Shown here: positions 23,478 through 31,596 of the stretch, piece after piece
How positions within the stretch are numbered: the first letter of the stretch is position 1
Layout: the number at the start of each line of letters is the position of its first letter
Origin: Kutzneria sp. CA-103260
Lineage (GTDB): Bacteria; Actinomycetota; Actinomycetes; Mycobacteriales; Pseudonocardiaceae
Direction of reading: 5' to 3'
Length of the DNA: 64,000 bases
Assembly (NCBI RefSeq): GCF_018263855.1
Contig: NZ_CP073318.1
Span: forward strand, 4,340,001 to 4,404,000
Made by a program: the position numbers and the translations under genes
Notes under the pieces: generated by a model
What the model was told of the DNA's origin: nothing
The model's database searches: none
What the model saw: only the letters and a program-made list of their open reading frames with translations

Positions 23478-25781
23478 TCAGGAGCCGGCGGAGATGAGGG
23501 CGTGCACCACTTCCGCGTCCCGGGCGGCCGCCGCCACCTCGGCGGCGGTCGCCCGCTCCAGCCGCACCGGCATGTCCTTGTGGTGCGGGGTGCCGGCGAT
23601 CGGGTCCCGGTCGTGCGCGTCGGTGATCACGTTGATCCTGGGGCCGTGCACGACCCGGCCGCCGTGGCCGTCCGGCACGGACATGCCGAATCCGTGCGGC
23701 AGCGCCACCTGGCCCTTGCGCAGCGAGTCGTCGATCTCCGCCCGGACCACGATCCGGCCGACCCGGCTGACGATCGCCACCCAGTCGCCGGCCTCGGCGC
23801 TGACGGCCGTCAGGTCGTCGGTGCGGACGTGCAGCGCGCCGTCCGGGTCGGTACGGCGCCAGCTCGGCGGGCGCAGGATCTGGTTGGCGTTGTGCCGCCG
23901 CCGCTGCCCGTTGATCAGCGACAGCGGGTACTCCGGGTCGGAGCGGTCCCGCTCCGGGTCGAGGCTTTCCAGCCAGGACAGCAGTTCCGGCACGGCCAGG
24001 TGCACGCGGTCGTGCCGCATCAGCTGCCAGACCTCGTCGTAGGAGTGCCGGGTGAACGCCAGGCCGCTGGGGTTGGCCAGGATCCGGTCGAACAGCTCCG
24101 AGGCCAGCGCCGGGCCTTCGAGGTCGGTGTCCAGGGCCCGTTGCACGGCAACGGGCATCCGCTTGGCCAACGTCAGACAGCCCGGCCACAGCACCGCCGC
24201 CACGGCGGCGCCATTGGGCAGTGTTCGCCCGAGCGTCCGGTACAGCAGCACCGGCGCGACCGCTGGATTCTCTTGCAGCACCGGGGACGCTGCCTTGAGC
24301 AGCTCCACCCGCGGGACCCTGGCCAGCTCGTCCACTGTGGACGCGTCCAGCAGACCGAGCTCCTCGAACAGCCGGGCGTAGATCTCGGCCTCCACCAACG
24401 TGCCCGGCAGCGGGTCGAACAGCGGCGGCCGCAGGTGGAAGTAGTTGGTGGGGAACTCGAAGTCGAAGAACGTGAACTCCCACTTCTCGTGCTGGGAGGC
24501 CGCCGGCAGCACGTAGTCGGCCAGCGCCGCGGTCTCGGTGAAGGCCACGTCGATCACCACCGACAGCTCGGCGGCGCGGATCGCCCGCTCGACGCTCGCC
24601 GTGTCGGCGGCCGTGTTGGCCGGGTTCGAGGACTCCACCCACAGCACCCGGGCCCGGTTCGGGTGGTCGGCCAGGATCTCCTCGGCCAGCGTGTTCAGCG
24701 GCAGCATGCCGCCGATGTACTCGAAGCCGGTGATTTCCGAGCGCTCGCCCCGGGATTCGCTCCACAGCGGCATCAGCCAGGTGTGCAGCGCGTTGGTGCC
24801 CGGCCGGCCGAAGTTGCCGGTCAGCAGGTAGAGCAGCTTCTCCAGGTAACTGTTCAACGTGGAGTTGCGGCCCTGCTGGATGCCCAGCTCGACCCGCACG
24901 GTCATCGCCTCGGCCGCCAGGATCAGGTCCACGGCCCGGTCGACGTCCTCGCGCTCGACCTCGGCGTGGGTGATCCAGTCGTCGACCGGAATCCGGCCCA
25001 GGGCCGCCTTGACCTCGTCGAAGCCTTCCGTATGCGTGGCAAGGAATTCGTCGTCCTGTCCGCCGCGCTCGATGATCAACGCCAGCATCGCGCCGAGCAG
25101 GTAGGCGTCAGTGCCCGGCCGCAGCGGCAGATGCACGTCCGCCACCTCGGCCGTCTCCGTGCGACGCGGGTCGATCACCACCATCCGGCGCCCCGGGTCG
25201 TTCTTGATGTCGTTGACCGCGCTGCGGGCCCGGTTGAACCCGTTGGCCAGCCACGGGTTGCAGCCGATCACCAGCAGCAGGTCGCATTCCTCGACGCCCT
25301 CGGCGGTGTGGTTGGTCTGGCCGCCGAACATCTTGCCGTTGACCCAGAAGTCGCCGGTCTTCTCCTGCGACAACGCCCCGAAGAACCGGCTGGAGTTCAT
25401 CCACTTCCGCAGCGCCAACCCGTAGCCACCGCCCGAGTGGTTGCCCTGGCCGCCGCCCCCGACGTAGGCCATCGACCCCGGCCGCCCCGCCGCCAGGTCC
25501 GCGTCCCGCACCGCCCTGAGCTTCGCGGCGATCTCTCGCAGAGCCTTCTCCCAGCTCACCGGCTCGTGCGTGCCGTCCTCGCGCCGGCGCAGCGGCGTCG
25601 TGAGCCGGTCGTTGTGGTCCCCGTACCAGGTCAGCCGCTGCGCCTTCTGGCACAGATACCCCCGCGACCTCGGGTTCTCCCGATCCCCGCGCACCCGCGT
25701 GATCGCCCGCCCCTCGGTCTGCACCTCAATGCCGCAGTTGACGTAGCAAAGGCTGCACGCGGTCTTGTGCCACTCGCTCAC
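23478..25781 (-). CDS. Molybdopterin-dependent oxidoreductase (FdhF/nitrate-reductase-like)
   Basis: A 767 aa member of the DMSO-reductase superfamily. The N-terminal 4Fe-4S site is Cys9, Cys12, Cys16 and Cys44, then the molybdopterin domains and a C-terminal dinucleotide-binding domain (LINGQRRRHNANQIL, HGFGMSVPDGHGG). There is no Tat signal, so the enzyme is cytosolic, like assimilatory or formate-type oxidoreductases. The reaction cannot be assigned from sequence. It lies 45 nt downstream of a Ser/Thr kinase gene on the same strand. Its stop is 13 nt from the convergent L11 paralog. Confidence 0.87.
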   Translation of the reverse strand: MSEWHKTACSLCYVNCGIEVQTEGRAITRVRGDRENPRSRGYLCQKAQRLTWYGDHNDRLTTPLRRREDGTHEPVSWEKALREIAAKLRAVRDADLAAGRPGSMAYVGGGGQGNHSGGGYGLALRKWMNSSRFFGALSQEKTGDFWVNGKMFGGQTNHTAEGVEECDLLLVIGCNPWLANGFNRARSAVNDIKNDPGRRMVVIDPRRTETAEVADVHLPLRPGTDAYLLGAMLALIIERGGQDDEFLATHTEGFDEVKAALGRIPVDDWITHAEVEREDVDRAVDLILAAEAMTVRVELGIQQGRNSTLNSYLEKLLYLLTGNFGRPGTNALHTWLMPLWSESRGERSEITGFEYIGGMLPLNTLAEEILADHPNRARVLWVESSNPANTAADTASVERAIRAAELSVVIDVAFTETAALADYVLPAASQHEKWEFTFFDFEFPTNYFHLRPPLFDPLPGTLVEAEIYARLFEELGLLDASTVDELARVPRVELLKAASPVLQENPAVAPVLLYRTLGRTLPNGAAVAAVLWPGCLTLAKRMPVAVQRALDTDLEGPALASELFDRILANPSGLAFTRHSYDEVWQLMRHDRVHLAVPELLSWLESLDPERDRSDPEYPLSLINGQRRRHNANQILRPPSWRRTDPDGALHVRTDDLTAVSAEAGDWVAIVSRVGRIVVRAEIDDSLRKGQVALPHGFGMSVPDGHGGRVVHGPRINVITDAHDRDPIAGTPHHKDMPVRLERATAAEVAAAARDAEVVHALISAGS

Positions 25782-25826
25782 CCCATCAGAGTTGCGTAGT
25801 GAGACTCAGCCTGTCAAGGCTCCGGG

Positions 25827-26927
25827 TCACTTGTGCTTGGACGGTTTGGGCTTCTTGCTGTGCTTGGCCTTCGAGGTGGGATCGTCCGGCGGGTTCGCGG
25901 TGCCGGCGGCCAGGCCGACGCTGGTGGTCACGGTCGTCGGACCAGAGGTCGGGGTCGCCGGTGCGGAGGTCGGCGGCGCGGTGTGCCGGGCCGGACCGGC
26001 ATCGCTGGGGTCGTCGAGGGAAGTGGCCACGCTGAGCCAGGTCGTCAGCGCACTGGCAATCCCGGCGGCGACCAGCCAGGCCTTCCGGCGTGGCCGCGAC
26101 TTCCCGCGTGGCTTGGACTTCCGCCGCGGCACGGGCAGCGCGGTGTCGATGGCCTCCCAGCGGAGCGCGCAGTCCGCGGCGGCGGGGCGGCACTCGGGAT
26201 CGGCGTGGGTCATCTCGGCCAACAACTCCGCCAGCGAGACGGGCAGGTCATCGGGGATCACCGGGTCGCGGGTCAGCCGGGCCAGCGCGGATTCGGACTG
26301 GGTGCCGGGAAACTCCTGCCGGCCGGTGAGGCACTGCAACAACACCAGCCCCAGCGCGTAGACGTCGACCGCCGTGGTGGCGGCCTCGCCCCGCACCTGC
26401 TCGGGCGCCAGATACGCGGCCGTGCCGACGATTTCACCGGACCGGGTGATGCCGGCTGTCTCGACCAACCGGGCCAACCCGAAGTCCGCGAGGAACGCCT
26501 CGCCGTCGAGATCGACGAGAATGTTGGACGGCTTCACGTCCCGGTGCACCACGCCCCGACCGTGCACGTACGCCAGCGTCGGCAGCAGCTGCCGGCCCAG
26601 CGCCAGCACCTCGTCCAGGGTCGGCTTCTCCCGCTCCAGCGCCGCGAGCAGGCTCGGGCCGTTCACCAGCTCCATCACCAGGTAGCGGGCGCCATCGACC
26701 TCGCCGGCCTCGTACAACGTGACCAGCCCGGGGTGGTTGAGCCGGGCCAGCACCCGGGCCTCTTCCTCGAACCGCAGCCGGTTGAGGTCGCCGCCGGCGG
26801 TGAACCGCTTGATCGCCACGGGCCGTTCCAGCCGCATGTCGTAGGCACGGCACACCTCGGCCATCGCGCCGCGCCCGATCAGCGCCCCGACCCGATACCG
26901 GCCGGCCAGCAACACCTCACCGCCCAT
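25827..26927 (-). CDS. Membrane-anchored Ser/Thr protein kinase (PknB family)
   Basis: A 366 aa Hanks-type kinase. The catalytic lysine is Lys40 (VAIKRF), the catalytic loop is HRDVKPSN (128-135) with Asp130, and the DFG motif is at 148-150. A transmembrane helix follows at about 283-303, with a short Thr/Pro/Lys-rich extracellular tail and no PASTA or other sensor domain. ATG 26927 follows GGAGG; longer frames upstream are non-coding in composition. The signal and substrates are unknown. It may be co-transcribed with the downstream molybdopterin enzyme. Confidence 0.9.
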   Translation of the reverse strand: MGGEVLLAGRYRVGALIGRGAMAEVCRAYDMRLERPVAIKRFTAGGDLNRLRFEEEARVLARLNHPGLVTLYEAGEVDGARYLVMELVNGPSLLAALEREKPTLDEVLALGRQLLPTLAYVHGRGVVHRDVKPSNILVDLDGEAFLADFGLARLVETAGITRSGEIVGTAAYLAPEQVRGEAATTAVDVYALGLVLLQCLTGRQEFPGTQSESALARLTRDPVIPDDLPVSLAELLAEMTHADPECRPAAADCALRWEAIDTALPVPRRKSKPRGKSRPRRKAWLVAAGIASALTTWLSVATSLDDPSDAGPARHTAPPTSAPATPTSGPTTVTTSVGLAAGTANPPDDPTSKAKHSKKPKPSKHK

Positions 26928-26968
26928 GGTCACCCCTCCACCGACACTATCGGCGGCGGGTACCCGGA

Positions 26969-27640
26969 TCAATGAACGGGCACACCCCACGACCCGAGAC
27001 CACGGTCGACAATCCGGGCCGCCCGGCCGACCTCGGCCGCGACGGAGTCCTGAAGCCCTTCGCTGCCAACACATCGGGACAGCGCGGCGAACTGCACCCG
27101 CCACAGGCCGACCAGCGCCGTCGCGGCGATCTGCGGCTCGGGGTCGTCCGGGGACAGGCCGGCGCGAGCGGCGAGCGCCTCGGCGGCGACGGCGACGAGC
27201 CGGTCGGCCATGTCCCGCTGGTACGCGCGAAGCGCGGGAGTGGCCTCGACCAACGCGCCGAAGCGGCGGAAGCGTTCCGCGGCGGCAGCCGGATCCGGTT
27301 GGGCGGCCAGCCACGACGCGACGGCCCGCAACTCGCGATCGAGGATGCCCAGCACGGCGTCGACCGGCGACACGGCGGCATCGGCCAACGCCGGCCGTAG
27401 GGCCTCGATCGCGGCGTCGGGATGGTCGACGACCAGAGACTCCTTGGTCGGGAAGTAATTGTATACAGTCTTCTCCGACACTCCGCACGCGGCGGCGATC
27501 TCGGCGACCCGAACGGCGTCGAAGCCGCGAGCCAGGAACATCTCCGTGGCGGTGTCGCTGAGCAGCCGCCGCGTCTGCCGCTTCTTCCGCTCCCGCAGCC
27601 CCTCGCGCCCCTCGGTCCAGTCCACGGTCCGCCCAGTCAC
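26969..27640 (-). CDS. TetR-family regulator paired with DUF1772 gene
   Basis: A 223 aa TetR protein (LLSDTATEMFLARGFDAVRVAEIA to VSEKTVYNYFPTKESL). GTG 27640 is preferred over an upstream ATG because a TATGCT box (27652-27647) ends exactly 7 nt before it, which would make the mRNA leaderless and place the earlier ATG upstream of the transcription start. It is divergent from a DUF1772 membrane protein in an unusually AT-rich intergenic segment. Confidence 0.87.
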   Translation of the reverse strand: MTGRTVDWTEGREGLRERKKRQTRRLLSDTATEMFLARGFDAVRVAEIAAACGVSEKTVYNYFPTKESLVVDHPDAAIEALRPALADAAVSPVDAVLGILDRELRAVASWLAAQPDPAAAAERFRRFGALVEATPALRAYQRDMADRLVAVAAEALAARAGLSPDDPEPQIAATALVGLWRVQFAALSRCVGSEGLQDSVAAEVGRAARIVDRGLGSWGVPVH

Positions 27641-27646
27641 GTCAGC

Positions 27647-27704
27647 AGCATAGTTCAGTGACCGCAAGTTCACCCCTTGCCTATATTTTTAGCCACTGTA
27701 ATAT
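27647..27704. promoter_or_regulatory. Divergent promoters and candidate TetR operator
   Basis: For the + strand, TTGCCT (27677-27682), 16 nt, TAATAT (27699-27704) lies just before the DUF1772 ATG. For the - strand TATGCT (27652-27647) precedes the TetR GTG by 7 nt. Between them the inverted repeat GCAAG-N7-CTTGC (27664-27680) is a plausible operator shared by both. Confidence 0.6.
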
Positions 27705-27712
27705 TCTGCGGC

Positions 27713-28171
27713 ATGAAGACGGCCGAACTGCTCAGCATCGTGTTGAACGCCTTGGTCATGGGCGTGTTCTGGGGACCATGGGTGGCCCTCACCCGCTCGC
27801 TGGCGACGTTCGAGCCGAGCGTCTTCCTGGCCATCGGCCGCCGGCTCAACCTCAACCTGGCGCCGCTCATGACCGTCCTGATGCCCGTCGCCCTACTGTC
27901 GACAGTCCCCACCCTCGTGCTGTCCTACGGCGACCACCCCACAACCTTCGCCACCACACTGGCCGGCGCCGCCCTCTTCGCCGTGGCGCTCGTCGTGACG
28001 GTCGCCGTCGAGGTCCCGATCGCCGTCCAGATCAAGACCTGGTCGACCGACACGATGCCCGAGGACTGGCAGCGGCTACGCGACCGATGGGCGTCGGTGC
28101 ACGTGATCCGCGTGCTGGCCGGCGTGATCGGCCTGGGATTACTCGTGTTTGGCGCGATTTGTGGACCGTGA
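27713..28171 (+). CDS. DUF1772 (anthrone oxygenase-like) membrane protein
   Basis: A 152 aa protein with four transmembrane helices that fits the DUF1772 family. Some members act as anthrone oxygenases in polyketide pathways, but most are uncharacterised. The charged loop before the last helix (EDWQRLRDRWASVHVIR) is typical. It begins at ATG 27713, 9 nt after a TAATAT box, and probably is expressed from a near-leaderless mRNA. The divergent TetR gene is the likely regulator. Confidence 0.72.
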   Translation: MKTAELLSIVLNALVMGVFWGPWVALTRSLATFEPSVFLAIGRRLNLNLAPLMTVLMPVALLSTVPTLVLSYGDHPTTFATTLAGAALFAVALVVTVAVEVPIAVQIKTWSTDTMPEDWQRLRDRWASVHVIRVLAGVIGLGLLVFGAICGP

Positions 28172-28226
28172 CTCTTCGACACCGGTTCCGGCCTGCTCCA
28201 GGCGGTTGACGCCGTCTGTGTGACCC

Positions 28227-28256
28227 TTGACACTAAATAGGAAAGTTTCCTAACTT
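28227..28256 (+). promoter_or_regulatory. Phosphatase promoter with palindrome in the spacer
   Basis: A consensus TTGACA (28227-28232) and TAACTT (28251-28256) are separated by 18 nt. The palindrome TAGGAAAGTTTCCTA (28238-28252) fills the spacer, so a bound protein should block the promoter. The -10 box ends 9 nt before the ATG of the phosphatase. Confidence 0.72.
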
Positions 28257-28264
28257 TTTCGTTC

Positions 28265-29809
28265 ATGCGGAACACACCTGGACGCGGCCTCCCATTGGCC
28301 GAGCAACATGAGCAGTACACGGCTCGCTACTCGCGTCGGGCACTGTTCCGCGCCGGCGTGGTCGGCGGAACGGCGCTGGCGGTGGGCGGTGTGCTGCCGG
28401 CCACCGGATCCGCAGCCACTGAAAAGGTTTCCGGTTCGGCGCTCCGACCGTTCGGCCGGCACCTGGCCTACGGCGCGGATCCGTCCCAGCAGGTCGTGGT
28501 GTCGTGGCAGGTGCCGGCCGCGGTGACGGCGCCGTTCATCCGGATCGGTGTCAGCCCCACCGATCTCGGCACACCCATCGCCGCCGAGGTCCGCACCCTG
28601 ACCAGCCAGCTGTCCTGGCAGCACCCGGTCGAGGACGAGCCGCTGGTCAAACCGAAAACCGTCGTGCAGCAATACCTCCACGCCCGGCTGGACCACCTGG
28701 TGCCGGACACCACCTACTACTACGTGGTGGGCCACCAGGGATACGACCCGGCGGGCCGGCTCGACGGCGTGGCCACCTTCCACACCGCGCCGGCCGTCGG
28801 CCGTGGCGCCGGGTTCGGCTTCACCGCCTTCGGCGACCAGGGCGTCGGCTACAACGCGATCGCCACCGCCAACCTGATCTCCGGCCTCTCCCCCGCCTTC
28901 CACCTGCACATGGGCGATCTCAGCTACGCCAACACCGACGGCGACGGCGGCACCGACAACAAGTACGACGCCCGGGTCTGGGACGGCTTCTTCACGCAGA
29001 ACGAGCCGGCCGCCGCGCAGATCCCGTGGATGATGGCGATCGGCAACCACGAGATGGAGCCGTGGTACGCCGCCGACGGCTACGGCGGCGTCCGGGCCCG
29101 GTTCACCATGCCGGACAACGCCTGGAGCGGCTCGACCGGCATCTACTCGTGGCGCTACCAGAACGTCGGCCTGATCAGCCTGGACGGCAACGACATCTGC
29201 TACAACACGCCGGCCAACCTGAACTACACCAGGGGAAAGCAGCTGGCCTGGCTGAAGTCCACGCTGGCCGCCATGCGCGCCGACACCACCATCGACTTCA
29301 TCGTCGTCTACTTCCACCAGTGCGTCTACTCCACGTGCCAGGACAACGGGGCCGAGCTCGGCGCGCAGCAGCAGTGGGGTCCGCTGTTCGACCAGTACAA
29401 AGTGGACCTGGTGCTGAACGGCCACAACCACATCTTCGAGCGCACCGACCCCATCCGCGCCGGCAAGGCCACCCGCAAGCTGGCGTCCGGGGACACCGTG
29501 GTGCCCTCGAAGGACGGCACGACCTACGTGGTGGCGGGCGGCGGGGGCGGTGGCATCTACTCGTTCCCCGGCTCCGACACGTACCTCGGGCACGAGACCA
29601 GCAACGACGGCACCCAGCCGATGAAGGTGTCCGACAAGGACGGCCACGACACGACCGTCAAGGTCACCTGGTCCCGCGTCCGTTACACCGGCTACTGCCT
29701 GGTCTCCGTCACCGTGACGCCGGCCAGCGGGACCATACCCGCGCGGATGAACGTCCAGGCGCTGACCGAGGACGGCACCGCCGTCGACCAGTTCACCGTG
29801 CAGCGCTAG
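28265..29809 (+). CDS. Tat-exported purple acid phosphatase-like metallophosphoesterase
   Basis: A 514 aa protein. A Tat signal (SRRALFRAG at 23-31 followed by a hydrophobic stretch) precedes a fibronectin-like purple acid phosphatase N-domain and a calcineurin-type catalytic domain. Metal ligands appear in the usual order: GDQG, MGDLSY, GNHE, YFHQ and GHNHIFER. It likely releases phosphate from extracellular phosphomonoesters. There is no ribosome site before ATG 28265. The promoter contains a 15-bp palindrome between its -35 and -10 boxes. The TAG overlaps the stop of the convergent dehydrogenase in CTAG. Confidence 0.9.
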   Translation: MRNTPGRGLPLAEQHEQYTARYSRRALFRAGVVGGTALAVGGVLPATGSAATEKVSGSALRPFGRHLAYGADPSQQVVVSWQVPAAVTAPFIRIGVSPTDLGTPIAAEVRTLTSQLSWQHPVEDEPLVKPKTVVQQYLHARLDHLVPDTTYYYVVGHQGYDPAGRLDGVATFHTAPAVGRGAGFGFTAFGDQGVGYNAIATANLISGLSPAFHLHMGDLSYANTDGDGGTDNKYDARVWDGFFTQNEPAAAQIPWMMAIGNHEMEPWYAADGYGGVRARFTMPDNAWSGSTGIYSWRYQNVGLISLDGNDICYNTPANLNYTRGKQLAWLKSTLAAMRADTTIDFIVVYFHQCVYSTCQDNGAELGAQQQWGPLFDQYKVDLVLNGHNHIFERTDPIRAGKATRKLASGDTVVPSKDGTTYVVAGGGGGGIYSFPGSDTYLGHETSNDGTQPMKVSDKDGHDTTVKVTWSRVRYTGYCLVSVTVTPASGTIPARMNVQALTEDGTAVDQFTVQR

Positions 29810-30627
29810 CCGATCACCCTGGTCAGCTCCGGCAGGCCCTCGGCCCCCGCGACGGCCTGCCGGACGACCGTCTTCGCCTTGTCCCCCAACGACTCCACCG
29901 CACCCGCGAACAGATCCATGTCGATCAGCTCCAGGGTCCGCAGGTGCTCGGCGTTGACCACGGTGATCGCCGGCCCGAAGGCCGTCAGCGCCGCGCTGGA
30001 GGCCGAGCCGGAGCGCAGCACGTCCAGCAGCCGCGGCAGCGGCAGCTCCAGGTCGGCGGCCAGCGCCAGCACGTCGATGACGTTCTTGTGGTTCATCATC
30101 ATCAGTGTGTTGTTGAACAGCTTGCCGTACTGGCCGGCGCCGATCTGTCCCATGTGGACGATCAGCTTGGAGAAGGTCTCGAACACCGGCCGGCACCGGC
30201 GCACCACATCGTCCCCACCGCCGACGATCGTGGTGAGCTGCTTGGCCACGGCCGCGGCATGACCGCCGCTGACCGGGGCGTCGACGAACTCGACGCCGTG
30301 CCGCGCCGCGTGTTCGGCCAGCTCCCGGGACTTCTCCGGCAGGCCGGTGGCGTGCTGCACCAGCACCGAGCCCGGCCGCATCGCCGCCAGCAGGCCGCCG
30401 TCGACCGCCACCTCGATCGCGTCCGGGTCCTCCCGCAGGCACAACGCCACGATGTCGCAGGCACCCAAGTCGGTCAGCGATTCGTGCGCCACAAAGGAAA
30501 CGCCCTCCAGCGCGGACAGCGACCCCGGCCGTCGAGCCCACACGTGCAGCTCGAATCCGCCTTCGGCAATGGCCCGCGCGATCGGCGCGCCCTGATCGCC
30601 CAGTCCCACAAAGCCCACGGTGGTCAT
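29806..30627 (-). CDS. NAD(P)-dependent beta-hydroxyacid dehydrogenase (3-hydroxyisobutyrate dehydrogenase-like)
   Basis: A 273 aa protein of the 6-phosphogluconate dehydrogenase/HIBADH superfamily. It has the N-terminal cofactor motif GFVGLGDQG, the substrate-binding FVDAPVSGGHAAA and the catalytic lysine region GAGQYGKLFNN. It would oxidise a short beta-hydroxyacid or reduce a semialdehyde. The ATG starts one base after the stop of the upstream aldo/keto reductase, so they form an operon. The stop overlaps the convergent phosphatase stop in CTAG. Confidence 0.88.
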   Translation of the reverse strand: MTTVGFVGLGDQGAPIARAIAEGGFELHVWARRPGSLSALEGVSFVAHESLTDLGACDIVALCLREDPDAIEVAVDGGLLAAMRPGSVLVQHATGLPEKSRELAEHAARHGVEFVDAPVSGGHAAAVAKQLTTIVGGGDDVVRRCRPVFETFSKLIVHMGQIGAGQYGKLFNNTLMMMNHKNVIDVLALAADLELPLPRLLDVLRSGSASSAALTAFGPAITVVNAEHLRTLELIDMDLFAGAVESLGDKAKTVVRQAVAGAEGLPELTRVIG

Positions 30628-30628
30628 C

Positions 30629-31486
30629 TCAGGCCCCGATCGCGTCGAGCTCGGCCACCGCGTCGGCCGGCAGCGTCAGGTCGGCCACCGCCAGGTTGTC
30701 CCGCAGGTGCGCCACCGACGACGTGCCCGGGATCAGCGCGATCGCCGGGGACCGCTGCAACAGCCAGGCCAGCGCCACCTGCTGCCGTGAGGCGCCCACC
30801 TTCTCCGCCACCGCCGTCAGCGCGTCCGACTGGAGCGGGCTGAAGCCGCCGAGCGGGAAGAACGGCACGAAGGCGATGTTCTCCTTCTCACAGCGGGACA
30901 ACAGGTCCTCGTGGGTGCGGTTGGCGATGTTGTACAGGTTCTGCACCGTCACCACCGGGGCGATCGCCTGCGCCTCGTCGAACTGCCTGGTGTTGACGCC
31001 GCTCAGCCCCAGGTGCCGGATCAGGCCCTGCTCCCGCAGCTCCGCCAGCGCGCCGAACTGGTCCGAGACCGGCTCGTCGTCCGACACGTCGTGGCCCGCC
31101 ACCCGCAGGTTCACCACGTCCAGCGCGTCCAGGCCCAGGTTGCGCAGGTTGTCGTACACCTGCGCCTTCAGGTCCTGCGGGTGGTGCGACATCACCCACG
31201 CGCCGTCCGCCGCTCGCCTGGCCCCCACCTTCGTCACGATGTGCAGCTCCCCCGGGTACGGGTGCAGCGCCTCCTTGATCAGCTCGTTCGTCACCACCGG
31301 CCCGTAGAAGTCCGCCGTGTCGATGTGCGTCACCCCCGCGGCCACCACCGCCCGCAACACCTCGACCGCCGCACCCCGGCCCCTCGGCGGCCCGAACACA
31401 TTCGGCCCCGCCAGCTGCATCGCGCCGTACCCGATCCGGGTGAGCGTCAGCCCCTCCGCCGGCGTGATCGTGCCACCAGACAGCAT
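30629..31486 (-). CDS. Aldo/keto reductase
   Basis: A 285 aa AKR with DTADFYGPVVTNELI (Asp and Tyr of the tetrad) and a cofactor-binding IPGTSSVAHLRDN. At the usual catalytic His position it reads NLRVAG; a conserved histidine is not obvious, so the chemistry may differ from classical carbonyl reduction. ATG 31486 follows GGAGG by 8 nt. It is the first gene of a two-gene operon with the beta-hydroxyacid dehydrogenase, which suggests sequential redox steps on a small metabolite. Confidence 0.85.
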   Translation of the reverse strand: MLSGGTITPAEGLTLTRIGYGAMQLAGPNVFGPPRGRGAAVEVLRAVVAAGVTHIDTADFYGPVVTNELIKEALHPYPGELHIVTKVGARRAADGAWVMSHHPQDLKAQVYDNLRNLGLDALDVVNLRVAGHDVSDDEPVSDQFGALAELREQGLIRHLGLSGVNTRQFDEAQAIAPVVTVQNLYNIANRTHEDLLSRCEKENIAFVPFFPLGGFSPLQSDALTAVAEKVGASRQQVALAWLLQRSPAIALIPGTSSVAHLRDNLAVADLTLPADAVAELDAIGA

Positions 31487-31596
31487 GGTTCCCTGCCTCC
31501 CATTCGACCGCTCCCTGCGGCCTCGCACCACAATCCTGCGGCCACGCTATCGCCGCTGGATGCGCCCCGCCTTTCCTGGGAGTGGCAGGGCTAGCC

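Noticed and set aside
23502..25799. Long open frame (about 765 codons) antisense to the molybdopterin oxidoreductase
   Set aside because: His/Arg/Gln-rich translation without any domain is the normal mirror of a high-GC gene; the opposite strand encodes a complete, motif-bearing protein.
26928..27488. Upstream extension of the Ser/Thr kinase frame
   Set aside because: The extension runs through the TetR gene and has shadow composition; the GGAGG before ATG 26927 and the canonical kinase start decide the shorter form.
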